A stretch of DNA of 64,000 nucleotides from Actinomycetota bacterium (GCA_014360655.1 JACIXC010000004.1:62001-126000); one strand, 5' to 3'. Numbered from the stretch's first letter, positions 1-9,282 are shown. Numbers and translations are program-made. The notes: generated by a model from the letters alone, not told the origin.

Positions 1-3000
1 TCGAAGTCGCCCCCCGTGTACCCCTCCGCCAGGTACCAGCGGGTGGAGAGGGCGTCGGCCCCCACGGAGCAGTGCCCGGCGCGGCGGCCGCTGAAATACA
101 TGGCCCTCTCCGCCACCACCGGGCGGTCGGTCTCGATCATGGTGGACACCTCGGCCTGGGGGAGGACGGCGTCCACGCTGAGGGTGAAGCGGGAGCGCGG
201 TGAGAGGAGGTAACGGCGCTCCGTGTTCGTCCCGCCCGGCTGCATGAAGACCACCCTGGCGTTCACCGCCTGGTCGTTGGGGTTCTGGATGGTTATCCAG
301 GTCTCGAAGTCTCCCCCTGTGGGGTTGCTGCCCGTGTACCCTTCCGCCAGGTACCAGCGGGTGGAGGGGGAGGGGACGTTGACGTTCACACCCACCTCGA
401 CCAGGGCGGGGGGCACGAACAGGGAGGGGTCGGCGCCGTCCGTCTTCAGGTAGACGGTATATACCCCGTCGGGCAGGGGTTGCCCGTGATCGTCCCTGCC
501 GTCCCAGGAGAACCCCGAGGAGCCCGGGGCGACATGCCTCACCACCCGCGTTCCCTGCAGGACCAGCGCCTCGCTGACGGAGCCGGGAGGGGCGCTGTAG
601 GAGACCTGCGCCGCGGGGCGGGTGCTGCCCTCCCTGGGGGAGCAGGAGAAGGGCCTGGTCTCCAGGCCGCTTATGGTGGATACCCTGGACCTCGCGAGGG
701 TGGAGGGGAGGAGTTGCCGGTTGACCGTCTCGACCAGCGCGCCGCCGGCATCGAAGACCAGCACGGGGATGCGCGCCGCGGGGTCCGCGGCGCCCCAGTC
801 GGCGCAGGCGAGGACGGGGACGCGGCCGGGAAGGTGAGCCGGGTCGTAGAGGAGCCGGTCGCCGGGAAGGTCCACGCGCAGGCGCGCCAAGGCCTCCAGG
901 AGGCAGAAGACCGTGGTGCCCCGCGGGTAGTAACCCAGTGACTGGTGGTAGGCGGAGTCAAGGGAATAGGCGCCGCGCACCCCGCCCGCCTCCAGGCGCG
1001 CCTCCGCCAGGTAGGAGGTGGCCGACGCCGCGTCTGCGAAACCCAGCCCCACCGCCTCGCTGGTGCCCAGGAAGTAGAAGTCGCCGTAGTCGCAGACGTC
1101 CCAGAAACCGCCGTTCTTCTTGGTGGCGAAGTAATACTGCAGGTCGCGGTAGCGCGTGAGCCTGCCCTCCTGGCCTGCGGGCCACCCGTCCGAACCCAGG
1201 TAGTAGCCCAGGGCGTCGCGCCACAGGTCCTGGGAGACCCACTGGTTCTCGTTGTTCACGCTGGTATGGACGTGGCCGTACCTTCTCTCCGTGGCGGCGG
1301 CGGAGGAGAGGATATCCTGCCGCAACCGCTCCAGGTTCGTGGAGGTGATGCCGGCGTCCAGTCCCGAGGCCAGCAGGTAGAGCAGGCCGTTGGAGGCGTA
1401 GATGGAATAAGCCTCCCTCTCCTCCTTGGGGATGTCGGGGTCGCTGCAGACGACGAAATGGTCCCCGGTCCAGAGCTCCTTCTCCATGGTGAGGTTGATG
1501 GTCACCACGCGGCCGTCGCAGGCGTCGATGAAGCCCTGGTCGGGGGAGGCCTGGGCCGCTGCCATCTCCGCCGCCGCCCGGTAGGCGGCGAGCGCCTTCA
1601 CCCCCAGGTAGGTCTGGTTGCTCGCGTGCTGCACGGCGTCGGAGCCCTGGTCGATGGTATTGGAGGTGTTGATGTCGGGGAGGCCGTCGGAGTCGGTGTC
1701 GCAGGCCATCACGAAGGCGACGTAGTCCCTTACGCGGGGGAAGAGCTCGCGCATGAGGGCGGTGTCCCCGGTGTGTTTCCAGTAGCCGTGGAGGAGCAGC
1801 ACGTAATTGGTATTTTCTTCCACGGGCATGTCGTGGGGGTAGGCCATGCCCGTGACCTGGGTGGCCACGCCCATGTCGTGGGAGAGGTACTTTCCCTGCG
1901 CGTTGCTCTTTTCGAAGAGGGGCCACTCCCGCAGCAGCTTGCCCAGGAGGTCCGGCCAGAAGGTGAGGTAGAACCACGCGGCGTTGTACTCCAGGTCGAT
2001 GGTGGAGTGGAACATGCAGGAGGTCCCCTCCCAGACGCTGAACCAGTCCTCGCCCGAGGAGTTGTAGCACCACCAGGTGTTGCTGAGGAAGCTCTGCAGC
2101 GCATAGGCCATGAGGTCCTTTCCCGCCTGCGGGAACGGGGAGAGGTGGGCGCCAGAGAGAAGGTCGTCCACGAAGGAAGTTTTTTCCAGGATGGCCGCGC
2201 GCTCCGCGAGGGCGTACTCCACCACCTCTTCCACGGACCCCAGGTCGGGCCCGGCGGGGTCGTTGTAGAGGAAGCGATAGCTGGTGTCCCCGCGCACGTT
2301 GAGCACCTCGGCGGAGGTGTGGCCCGCGAAGACCAGCCTCCTCTCCTCGCTCCCTCCCGCCGGGAGCGAGAACGACCAGGTGAGGCCGGAGTAACCCTTT
2401 GGCCGGAAAGTATAGACGCCGTGCGCATAAGGAGGAGGATAACCCGGCGGTGAGTCCCATATCCATCCCGTGGAGGTGATGTCGTCATAGTGCCAGGCGA
2501 ACCCGGAGTCATCCTCCGCCGCCACGGCCTCGCCACAGACCACATAGCCCGAGTTGTAGGGGTCGGGCCGGACGTAGCTCTCCCAACCGTAGGTATACCT
2601 GGTATCGTGCCGGTAACCGGGCCTTCCCGCCAGGGGCTGCGGGCTTTCCCCTCCCACGTCGAGGTCCTTGTGCGCCCGCACCAGGAGGAAATCCCCCGTG
2701 ACAGGGGAACCCCCCTCGTTCTCCACCGCGACCTCCAGGTAGACGAAGGGCGCGCTCGAGAGCTTGACGTCGCCGGGGTAGAAGGGCGCGCGCAGGGTGA
2801 CCCTTGCCTCGAAGGGAAGAGACGGGTCCCGGCAGGTATAGGAGACGCCGGTGAGGAGGTCCTCCTGGTCTATGGAGGAGAAAACCGGGTAGCGGTCGGT
2901 GAAGGGAAGGCAGCGTATGTCTCCCTCCGCGTCGCGGAAGGCCAGGACCAACTCGCTCAGGTCGTCGCTCCAGGTCCCGTAGGGCGACTGGCGCCAGGCC

Positions 3001-3716
3001 AGGAGCTGAGGCACGGGGTTGACCATGAAGCGCGAGCCCAGGCGTCCCAGCACCACCTCGTGCAGGTCCTGTCCCGGACCGTTCACGAAACGCAGGGGGA
3101 AGGCGGAGAAGCGGCGGTTCTCCATCACGTTTATCTCCAGGACGGTGTCGCCCCACCGGAGGAAGCGGATGTTGCTCACGGTCGCCTCCCGCGAGAGCGC
3201 CACGAAGTGAAGGTCTATCTCGCCGTTGACGGGAGCGACGCCCGTCACCGTCACCTGGTGGGCCCTGTCCCTGCCCACCAGGGCGCAGAGGTCCAGGTTG
3301 GCGAGGCCGGGGAGGATGATGCCGTTGGCGTAGACGCTGAAGATGCGCTCCCCGGGGTTGTAGGTGGACTCGAAGAAGCTGAACTCGATGTCGTACCAGC
3401 TTTCCCGCAACCCGCTCACGCTGTAATGGAAATCGGGGCCGTACCGCTCCTGCTTGTACTTGTATGGCTGGCGCGTGACGTTGTCCGTTCCCGCGATGTA
3501 GCGGCCGGCATGGGAGACGGACCAGGAGAGGCCGGAGAGTTCCACCACCAGGCGATCATCGCCGGCGGCCGCCCTTCCCGCGGAGAGCAGGAGAAAAAGC
3601 GGGAGCACCACGAGGACGGCGAGCAGCCAGAGGGTTCCCCCGGGACGAAGGGTTCCCCTGGGGCAAGGGATTCCCCTTGGACCTGACGTGCCCGCGCGCG
3701 TGCCGCGCGGGACCAT
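1..3716 (-). CDS. Secreted GH52-like glycoside hydrolase with WYLAEG modules (partial, 3' end outside window)
   Basis: An open frame on the minus strand starts at ATG 3716 and has no stop before the window edge, giving at least 1238 residues. The N-terminus has a basic stretch followed by a hydrophobic segment (about residues 30-50) ending AAAG, a signal peptide. Residues about 490-720 resemble the catalytic core of GH52 beta-xylosidases: a WEGTS motif puts Glu562 where GH52 has its nucleophile, HDMGVA follows, and a TID motif puts Asp689 at the position of the general acid. The GH52 assignment is by remembered motif order, so the substrate is not established. After a FlgD-like segment near residue 1050-1110 (DGVYTVYL), at least two WYLAEGYTG modules begin; the same module type ends the upstream protease. 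It starts about 20 bp after that protease gene and is probably co-transcribed with it. The Shine-Dalgarno is weak. Confidence 0.75.
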   Translation of the reverse strand, partial: MVPRGTRAGTSGPRGIPCPRGTLRPGGTLWLLAVLVVLPLFLLLSAGRAAAGDDRLVVELSGLSWSVSHAGRYIAGTDNVTRQPYKYKQERYGPDFHYSVSGLRESWYDIEFSFFESTYNPGERIFSVYANGIILPGLANLDLCALVGRDRAHQVTVTGVAPVNGEIDLHFVALSREATVSNIRFLRWGDTVLEINVMENRRFSAFPLRFVNGPGQDLHEVVLGRLGSRFMVNPVPQLLAWRQSPYGTWSDDLSELVLAFRDAEGDIRCLPFTDRYPVFSSIDQEDLLTGVSYTCRDPSLPFEARVTLRAPFYPGDVKLSSAPFVYLEVAVENEGGSPVTGDFLLVRAHKDLDVGGESPQPLAGRPGYRHDTRYTYGWESYVRPDPYNSGYVVCGEAVAAEDDSGFAWHYDDITSTGWIWDSPPGYPPPYAHGVYTFRPKGYSGLTWSFSLPAGGSEERRLVFAGHTSAEVLNVRGDTSYRFLYNDPAGPDLGSVEEVVEYALAERAAILEKTSFVDDLLSGAHLSPFPQAGKDLMAYALQSFLSNTWWCYNSSGEDWFSVWEGTSCMFHSTIDLEYNAAWFYLTFWPDLLGKLLREWPLFEKSNAQGKYLSHDMGVATQVTGMAYPHDMPVEENTNYVLLLHGYWKHTGDTALMRELFPRVRDYVAFVMACDTDSDGLPDINTSNTIDQGSDAVQHASNQTYLGVKALAAYRAAAEMAAAQASPDQGFIDACDGRVVTINLTMEKELWTGDHFVVCSDPDIPKEEREAYSIYASNGLLYLLASGLDAGITSTNLERLRQDILSSAAATERRYGHVHTSVNNENQWVSQDLWRDALGYYLGSDGWPAGQEGRLTRYRDLQYYFATKKNGGFWDVCDYGDFYFLGTSEAVGLGFADAASATSYLAEARLEAGGVRGAYSLDSAYHQSLGYYPRGTTVFCLLEALARLRVDLPGDRLLYDPAHLPGRVPVLACADWGAADPAARIPVLVFDAGGALVETVNRQLLPSTLARSRVSTISGLETRPFSCSPREGSTRPAAQVSYSAPPGSVSEALVLQGTRVVRHVAPGSSGFSWDGRDDHGQPLPDGVYTVYLKTDGADPSLFVPPALVEVGVNVNVPSPSTRWYLAEGYTGSNPTGGDFETWITIQNPNDQAVNARVVFMQPGGTNTERRYLLSPRSRFTLSVDAVLPQAEVSTMIETDRPVVAERAMYFSGRRAGHCSVGADALSTRWYLAEGYTGGDF

Positions 3717-3735
3717 GCGCGCTTGCCCGAACCGC

Positions 3736-6054
3736 CTACCGGTTGGGATCGTGACCGAAGACACAGCTCCCTCCTCTCCATGCCGAAGAACCGTAGGAGA
3801 AGTACATGGGACGCTCCGCCACCACCGGCACCCCGTTCAGGGAGGTGACGCGCAGGGAGACGTCTTTGCCCGCCCCCACCGCCTCGTTCACGAAGAGCGT
3901 CTCGCGCGCCCGGGGAGGGACGTAGACCGTCCGGGAGATCACCGGTCCCTGCCCGGGACCCGGGAAGAAGTCCACGCCGGCCACAGCCGCCTCTCCTCCC
4001 GGGTTGGCCAGGGTGAGCCATTCCTCGAAACCGTCGCGGGTGGTCCCCTCCGCGAAGTACCAGTTAATGGAGGGGGATACGGCCCCCACGGCGTTGTGGC
4101 CTCCCTGCACCGTCCCCTTGTAGGAGAAGTACATGGGACGCTCCGCCACCACCGGCACCCCGTTCAGGGAGGTGACGCGCAGGGAGACGTCCTTGCCCGC
4201 CCCCACCGCCTCGTTCACGAAGAGCGTCTCGCGCGCCCGGGGAGGGACGTAGACCGTCCGGGAGATCACCGGTCCCTGCCCGGGACCCGGGAAGAAGTCC
4301 ACACCGGCCACCGCCGCCTCTCCTCCCGGGTTGGCCAGGGTGAGCCATTCCTCGAAACCGTCGCGGGTGGTCCCCTCCGCGAAGTACCAGTTAATGGAGG
4401 GGGATACGGCTCCCACGGCGCTTTCCCCTCCCTGCCAGGCACCGCGGTAGTTGAAATACATGGCCCTCTCGGCGACGATGAAGCCGGCGCTCTGCACCAC
4501 GGCGGACACGTCCTTACCGGGGCCCAGCGCCTCGTTCACGTTGAGGGTGAACCTGCTCGCGGGCGGCACGGAGTAACCCCGGACTTCCTCGCCTCCGCCC
4601 GGCAGGAGAAAGGTGAAGCGGACGTATATGTCCTCCCCTGAGGGATTGAGCACGCAAAGCCATTCCGAGAAACCCTCGCGGGTGGTCCCTTCCGCGAAGT
4701 ACCACCTGTTGGACTGCATGGCGCGCAGCGCGGCGGCCACCTGCAGGATGCCGTGCCCGTGATAGGGGTCCCACCCCGCCGGGCCCAGGTCGCGGCAGGT
4801 CGCGGTTAGTAACCGGGTGATCTCCGGGGGAGAGAGCCTGGGGTCAAGGGAGAGGAGGAGCGCCGCAGCGGCCGCCGCCTGCGGGGCCGCCATGCTCGTC
4901 CCCTCCCCCCACACCAAGGAAAAGCCGGACTGGGGGTTGCCCGCGGTGCGGTAGGACTCCTGGGGGATGCCGTCCCCGTGACCGTCGCCGTTGTCGTCGC
5001 GGGTGAGGTCTCCCCCCGGCGCCACCAGGTCCAACCCCTCCCCGTAGTTGGAGTAGTGGGCGCGCAGGTCGCGGTAGTCCGTGGCGCCCACCGCCAGCAC
5101 GTAGGCGCCCTCGTCGGCGGGGCAGTCCATGCCGCCGGGATAGCCCGGGTCGGAGCCCTCGTTCCCGGCGGCGGCCACGCAGGTCACGCCCTTGCCGTAG
5201 GCGTAGCGCACCGCCTCCCCCACCGTTTCGCTGTGTCGTGGGGAGGCCAGGCTGAGGCAGATCACCCGTGCCCCGTGGTCGGCGGCGTAGCGTATACCGG
5301 AGGCCACGGCGGAGGCGGTGCCCACGCCGTCCGCGTTCAGGACACGCACGGGCATGATGGAACAGCGGTAGGCCATGCCGGCGGCCCGGAAGGCGTTGTT
5401 GTAGGAGGAGGCGATGATGGCGGCCACGTGGGTGCCGTGCCCGTACTCGTCGTCGGGGTAAGCGTCGTTGGCCACGAAGTCGTAACCCGGGACGAAGGAG
5501 GTGTACTGGAAGTCGGGGGCGCGCGAGAAGTAGCCGTCGCTGCGGTAGGCCACCCCGGAGTCCACCACCGCCACCACCACGTCGCCGCTCCCGCCGCCGG
5601 CGATGTCCCATGCTTCCGGCATGGTGATCTTTTCCATGTACCACTGCCTGGGGTAGTCGGGGTCATTGGGCGTGCCCGCCGCCCGGAAGAGGAGGTCCGG
5701 CTCGGCCCAGGCCACCCCCGGCAATCCCTGGAGGCATTCCGGGGACAGGGAGGAGGGGACGTCCAGTAGGAATTCCCCCCCGGGGAGGCGCTCCAGGAAG
5801 CGCGCCCCGCGGGAAAGCAGCTCACCGCGGGCCTTGTCCTGACTCCCTTCCTCCAGGCGCACGATGACCCGTTCGCGGGGGGCTCCATCACCGCTTTCGC
5901 TTCCACCGTCCCCCGCGGCGGAGACGATGCCGGAAAGCGGGAAGGCGAGCAGCAGGACGGCCGAGAGCAGCAACACCGTGAGGAGCCCGGCTTTGTCTAC
6001 GAAACCGTAGCCGCAGCCCTTATCCGCTCCGCCGGCGAGATCTCCCCTGCGCAT
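3736..6054 (-). CDS. Secreted subtilisin-like serine protease (S8) with three C-terminal WYFAEG modules
   Basis: Predicted 772-residue exported peptidase of the subtilase family. I chose ATG 6054, not the longer frame from 6132, because GGAGGA lies 7 bases upstream and the hydrophobic signal segment (LLTVLLLSAVLLLAF) then falls near the N-terminus. A short inhibitor-like propeptide follows (VIVRLEEGS). The catalytic triad is visible: Asp165 in VVDSGVAYR, His206 in YGHGTHVAA, Ser387 in GTSMAAPQA. From about residue 455 there are three modules beginning WYFAEGTTR; the second and third are almost identical over 109 residues, also at DNA level. The protein probably acts outside the cell, with the modules as a wall- or surface-associated stalk; the module role is inference. 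The GH52-like gene follows in the same direction. Confidence 0.9.
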   Translation of the reverse strand: MRRGDLAGGADKGCGYGFVDKAGLLTVLLLSAVLLLAFPLSGIVSAAGDGGSESGDGAPRERVIVRLEEGSQDKARGELLSRGARFLERLPGGEFLLDVPSSLSPECLQGLPGVAWAEPDLLFRAAGTPNDPDYPRQWYMEKITMPEAWDIAGGGSGDVVVAVVDSGVAYRSDGYFSRAPDFQYTSFVPGYDFVANDAYPDDEYGHGTHVAAIIASSYNNAFRAAGMAYRCSIMPVRVLNADGVGTASAVASGIRYAADHGARVICLSLASPRHSETVGEAVRYAYGKGVTCVAAAGNEGSDPGYPGGMDCPADEGAYVLAVGATDYRDLRAHYSNYGEGLDLVAPGGDLTRDDNGDGHGDGIPQESYRTAGNPQSGFSLVWGEGTSMAAPQAAAAAALLLSLDPRLSPPEITRLLTATCRDLGPAGWDPYHGHGILQVAAALRAMQSNRWYFAEGTTREGFSEWLCVLNPSGEDIYVRFTFLLPGGGEEVRGYSVPPASRFTLNVNEALGPGKDVSAVVQSAGFIVAERAMYFNYRGAWQGGESAVGAVSPSINWYFAEGTTRDGFEEWLTLANPGGEAAVAGVDFFPGPGQGPVISRTVYVPPRARETLFVNEAVGAGKDVSLRVTSLNGVPVVAERPMYFSYKGTVQGGHNAVGAVSPSINWYFAEGTTRDGFEEWLTLANPGGEAAVAGVDFFPGPGQGPVISRTVYVPPRARETLFVNEAVGAGKDVSLRVTSLNGVPVVAERPMYFSYGSSAWRGGSCVFGHDPNR
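3793..4427 (-). repeat. Direct repeat of 327 bp within the protease gene
   Basis: Two copies, about 3793-4100 and 4120-4427, have a period of 327 bp (109 codons). By eye only a handful of substitutions separate them, for example gacgtctttgcc versus gacgtccttgcc. They encode WYFAEG modules 2 and 3 of the protease. The near identity points to recent duplication or gene conversion; the first module of the same protein is clearly diverged. Confidence 0.9.
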
Positions 6055-6282
6055 CCCGGTTCCTCCGGTTTCATATGAAAATGGTTCGGCTCGTTTTCCC
6101 GTGCTATGCATGTGACGCCTTTCGCGCGTCACGGTTCCCTCTTGCCCCAGAGCCCGTTTCCCCTCCGGGCGTAAGTCCCGGATACCTGATGATATCCGAT
6201 GATATACGATAAGACGATTGTGCGGTAAAGCAAGGCAAGAATTCCAGGCGCCGTCATGCGGTGCGGTAGGAGGGACGCAGGC

Positions 6283-7446
6283 TTATCCCTGCCCCGGGCC
6301 GCGGGAGGCCAGGTAGGCCTCCAGGCGGCGCGCCCCCTCCTCCAGCCTGTCCAGCCGGTTGGCGTAGCTGAAGCGTATGTAACCCTCCGCCCCGCTGCCG
6401 AAATCTATCCCCGGGGTGACCGCCACGCGGGTGTTTTCCAGGAGCTCCATGGCGAAGGAATAGGAATCGTCGGTGAAGCGCTTCGCGTTGGCCAGGATGT
6501 AGAAGGCGCCGTGGGGCTCCACCGCCACACCGAAGCCGATCTCGCGCAGGCGGGGGAGGAGGAAGCGGCGCCGCTGGTCGTAGGTGCGCACCATGGCCTC
6601 CACCTCCTCGCCGGCCTCGGTGAGGGCGGCGATGCCCGCCCACTGCACGAAGTCGTTGGCCGAGATGAAGAGGTTCTGCATCATCTTCTGTATGGGGCGC
6701 ACGAATTCCGCGGGGGCGATGAGGTATCCCAGGCGCCAGCCGGTCATGGCGTAGAGCTTGGAGAAGCCGTTGATGACGAAAGCGTGCTCTGTGAATTCCA
6801 GGATGGAGTGCTCCCTGCGCTCGTAGACCAGCCCGTGGTAGATCTCGTCGCTCACCACGTAGAGCCCCTTGCGGGCGAAGGCCGCGATCTCCTCCATGGT
6901 CTCCGGCTCCAGGAGGTTCCCGGTGGGGTTGGAGGGGGAGTTGATGATGACGGCCCTGGTCCTTTTCCCCAGGCGCTTCTCTATCTCCTCCGGGCGGTAC
7001 TGGAAACCGTCCTCCTCGAAGACCGGGACCTCCATCGGTCTGCCGTCAACGAACTCCACGATGTTGGGGTAGCAGGCGTAGCATGGGTTGGACAGGATGA
7101 CCTCGTCGCCGGGGTCCAGGAGGGCGGCGAAGAGGAGGAGCATGGCCGGGGAGCTGCCGCTGGTGACGACGACGCGGTCGGGGTCCACCTCCACGTGGTA
7201 TTTCTCGCGGTAGTGCTCGCATATGGCCTCGCGCAGCTCCCGCACGCCCTGGCTGTGTGTGTAGTGGGTCTTGCCCTCCAGCATGGCACGGTAGGCGGCC
7301 TCCTTGACGCAGCGCGGGGTGTCGAAGTCGGGCTCACCCACCTCCATGTGGACGACGTCGTGTCCCTCGCGCTCCATCTGCAGGGCCTTCTCCAGGACCT
7401 CCATGACGATGAAGGGCGGTATGCGTTCGCCGCGGCCGGCTGTCAT
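6283..7446 (-). CDS. PLP-dependent class I/II aminotransferase
   Basis: A 387-residue fold-type I aminotransferase of the aspartate aminotransferase superfamily. Visible signatures are VGEPDF near residue 36, SNPTGNL in the middle, and NGFSKLYAMTGWRLGY, where Lys230 should form the Schiff base with pyridoxal phosphate. Length is normal for the family. The start at ATG 7446 is supported by GGAGGT six bases upstream. The gene is divergent from the translin gene; no biosynthetic partner sits next to it, so the amino acid substrate cannot be named. It probably acts in the cytoplasm in amino acid biosynthesis or interconversion. Confidence 0.88.
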   Translation of the reverse strand: MTAGRGERIPPFIVMEVLEKALQMEREGHDVVHMEVGEPDFDTPRCVKEAAYRAMLEGKTHYTHSQGVRELREAICEHYREKYHVEVDPDRVVVTSGSSPAMLLLFAALLDPGDEVILSNPCYACYPNIVEFVDGRPMEVPVFEEDGFQYRPEEIEKRLGKRTRAVIINSPSNPTGNLLEPETMEEIAAFARKGLYVVSDEIYHGLVYERREHSILEFTEHAFVINGFSKLYAMTGWRLGYLIAPAEFVRPIQKMMQNLFISANDFVQWAGIAALTEAGEEVEAMVRTYDQRRRFLLPRLREIGFGVAVEPHGAFYILANAKRFTDDSYSFAMELLENTRVAVTPGIDFGSGAEGYIRFSYANRLDRLEEGARRLEAYLASRGPGQG

Positions 7447-7493
7447 CGGCTACCTCCGGGATGCCGCTTCCCCTGCAACGAGATTGAAGAACA

Positions 7494-7535
7494 TTATATT
7501 ACACGGGGAAAGGGTTATATTACACGGGGAAAGGG
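7494..7535. repeat. Perfect 21-bp tandem duplication between divergent promoters
   Basis: The unit ttatattacacggggaaagg(g) occurs twice back to back (7494-7514 and 7515-7535) in the 173-bp gap between the divergent aminotransferase and translin genes. Each copy carries an AT-rich TATATT that could serve as a -10 element. It could be a duplicated promoter or operator half. Confidence 0.85.
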
Positions 7536-7619
7536 GAAAGGGCGGCGCATGATGTATAGTTTATCGGGAAGGATAATGGCGAGACCGGGAGGCGGTCGCT
7601 TCATCTGGAAGGAGAGGCC

Positions 7620-8252
7620 ATGGACTGGGAAGCCCTGCGGACGCGCATACGCGCCGATTTCGAGGCCAAGAACAATACCCGGGAGGAGGTCCTGAGGCTC
7701 TGCCGGTCCCTGGTACAGGTCTCCAGCTACGTCATCCGCAGCGTGCACAGGGGGGAGAGGGAGGAGGCGGAGAGGCTGTTGCGGCAGGCGCGGGACCTCT
7801 CGGCCAACATCACCCACATCACCGCTGACCACCCTGAGGTCTACACGGCCGGCTTCGTGCACGACGCGCAGAAGGAATACGCCGAAGCGTGCTCCACCTT
7901 CGCGCTCATCAACGGAGAAGCGCTGCCCGGCCCCGAGGAGCTGGGCGTTGAGTACCCGGCCTACCTGAACGGCCTGGGGGAGGCGGTGGGAGAGTTACGC
8001 CGCGCCATCCTGGACCTCGTCCGCGAGGGGCACCTCGAGCGCAGCGACGAGCTGCTCTCGTTCATGGACGACATCTATTACCTCCTGGTCTCCTTCGACT
8101 ATCCCGACGCCATCACCGGCAACCTGCGCCGCACCACGGACATGGCGCGGGGGATCATCGAGCGCACGCGGGGCGACCTCACCACCGCCATCCGGCAGAG
8201 CAAGCTCAGGCAGGCCATCTCCGAGCTCGAGGAGCGCCTGAAAAACGGCTGA
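7620..8252 (+). CDS. Translin-family protein
   Basis: A 210-residue, largely alpha-helical protein. The C-terminal stretch with SFDYPDAITGNLRR followed by ARGIIERTRGDLT matches the conserved core of translin, a single-stranded DNA/RNA-binding protein best known from eukaryotes and also found in archaea. The N-terminal part (REEVLRLCRSLVQVSSYVI) fits the first translin helices. The start at ATG 7620 follows GGAGAGG with suitable spacing. Family members form multimeric rings that bind nucleic acid; with TRAX they can act as an RNase, but no TRAX-like partner or obvious acidic catalytic triad is seen here. The bacterial role is unknown. It is convergent with the TetR gene downstream. Confidence 0.75.
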   Translation: MDWEALRTRIRADFEAKNNTREEVLRLCRSLVQVSSYVIRSVHRGEREEAERLLRQARDLSANITHITADHPEVYTAGFVHDAQKEYAEACSTFALINGEALPGPEELGVEYPAYLNGLGEAVGELRRAILDLVREGHLERSDELLSFMDDIYYLLVSFDYPDAITGNLRRTTDMARGIIERTRGDLTTAIRQSKLRQAISELEERLKNG

Positions 8253-8253
8253 A

Positions 8254-8272
8254 CCGGGGATGTGATCCCCGG
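8254..8272. terminator. Hairpin between convergent translin and tetR genes
   Basis: A perfect 7-bp inverted repeat (ccgggga / tccccgg) with a five-base loop starts directly after the translin stop codon. There is no strong T-run, so terminator function is only likely. Confidence 0.5.
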
Positions 8273-8330
8273 GCACCGCCACGCATTTCGCGTGGTTCCG
8301 TATCCCTTGACGGCTGGATCGGTACTCGCC

Positions 8331-9062
8331 CTACCCCTCCCCTGCGCTCTCCTTTGCGCCGGTCCCCGCCGCGAAGAGTTCCCGCTCCATGGCTTTCAAG
8401 AAGCGGTCGATGCCCATCTGGGAGGTGGCCATGGCACGGGACTGGTTTCTGACCAGCTCGAAGGCCAGCCGTGTGAGATCGCGATCCTCGTCCCAGAGGA
8501 GGCGCGAGAGGATCAAGCCCACCGAGGATCCGGCGATGAAGGTAGCGGCCAGCTCGGTGTCGCAGGGGATGATCATGCCCCGTTCCAGTAACATGTCCAG
8601 GCTTTCCGCCATCTTCTTTCTCGCGAACACCGCCTGGTTTTCCACCTTCTGCGAGAAGGCGTTATCCCGGCCCATGGCTAAACGGTAGATAATGGAAGTC
8701 AGGTGAGGGTTGTCCCTGTGAAAACGGAGATAGTCGAGGGCGTTCTGCAACCACGCTTCGAGCGGCCGCCCGCCGCCCAGGACGGCTTCCCTTAAGCGGG
8801 CGCTGTTTCTTTCGAGAATGTCCGTAAGCTGTTCGAAATAGGAATTGACAAGCTTGAGAAAGACGTCCTCCTTGGAATCGAAGTAGTTGTAGAAAGTCCC
8901 CCGCGCCACGCCGGAACTTTCCACGATCTCGGTGACCGAAGCGGCATGGTATCCCTTGGTGGCGAATATCCTCGCGGCCTCCCGCAGGATCTGCTGCTCC
9001 CGTTCCTCACGCGCCAGGGAACCCCTTTTTCTCGCCAACGGCGGACCCCCGAAAGACGTCAT
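8331..9062 (-). CDS. TetR-family transcriptional regulator (paralog 1)
   Basis: A 243-residue regulator with an N-terminal TetR helix-turn-helix: ILREAARIFATKGYHAASVTEIVESSGVARGTFYNYF at about residues 25-60 (described in two overlapping pieces, ARIFATKGYHAAS and TEIVESSGVARGTFY). The C-terminal ligand domain is similar along its whole length to the neighbouring TetR (shared FRFHRDN, LTSIIYR and FELVRNQSRA motifs), so the two are paralogs from a tandem duplication. The start at ATG 9062 has AAAAGGA just upstream. Both lie immediately upstream of two paralogous secreted lipases with TetR-like palindromes in their promoters, so lipid-responsive repression is a reasonable inference. Confidence 0.92.
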   Translation of the reverse strand: MTSFGGPPLARKRGSLAREEREQQILREAARIFATKGYHAASVTEIVESSGVARGTFYNYFDSKEDVFLKLVNSYFEQLTDILERNSARLREAVLGGGRPLEAWLQNALDYLRFHRDNPHLTSIIYRLAMGRDNAFSQKVENQAVFARKKMAESLDMLLERGMIIPCDTELAATFIAGSSVGLILSRLLWDEDRDLTRLAFELVRNQSRAMATSQMGIDRFLKAMERELFAAGTGAKESAGEG

Positions 9063-9114
9063 TTCCTTTTCTGAAGAGCCGAATCCGAAGAGAGCAAACG
9101 ACGGAACATATTAT

Positions 9115-9126
9115 GTCACCCGTGAC
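9115..9126. promoter_or_regulatory. Possible inverted-repeat site upstream of tetR paralog 1
   Basis: GTCAC and GTGAC flank two bases (9115-9119 and 9122-9126) about 55 bp upstream of the tetR start. It resembles the GAC..GTC cores of the lipase-promoter palindromes only loosely. The rest of the 220-bp gap between the two tetR genes shows no gene. Confidence 0.2.
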
Positions 9127-9282
9127 CAGCAGAGGCAAGCCACGGGCGTCTCCGCTTCCCGCAGGAAGGCGGCTCGCTGATCCTCGAGGGGCACGGTTGC
9201 GTCTGGCCCGGTTCGACGCCGGCGCGACGGAGGGAATGGTCCCGCCGCAGGAGACCGGAGGACAGGCAGGTCACGATACACG

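Noticed and set aside
958-2466. Long open frames on both strands inside the glycosidase gene
   Set aside because: They are rich in Arg, Gly, Pro and Ala, have no supported starts, and overlap the frame that encodes a signal peptide, catalytic motifs and repeat modules. They are shadows of GC-rich coding DNA.
6055-6132. Longer N-terminus of the subtilase
   Set aside because: The 26 extra residues lack a ribosome-binding site and displace the signal peptide, whereas ATG 6054 has GGAGGA at good spacing.
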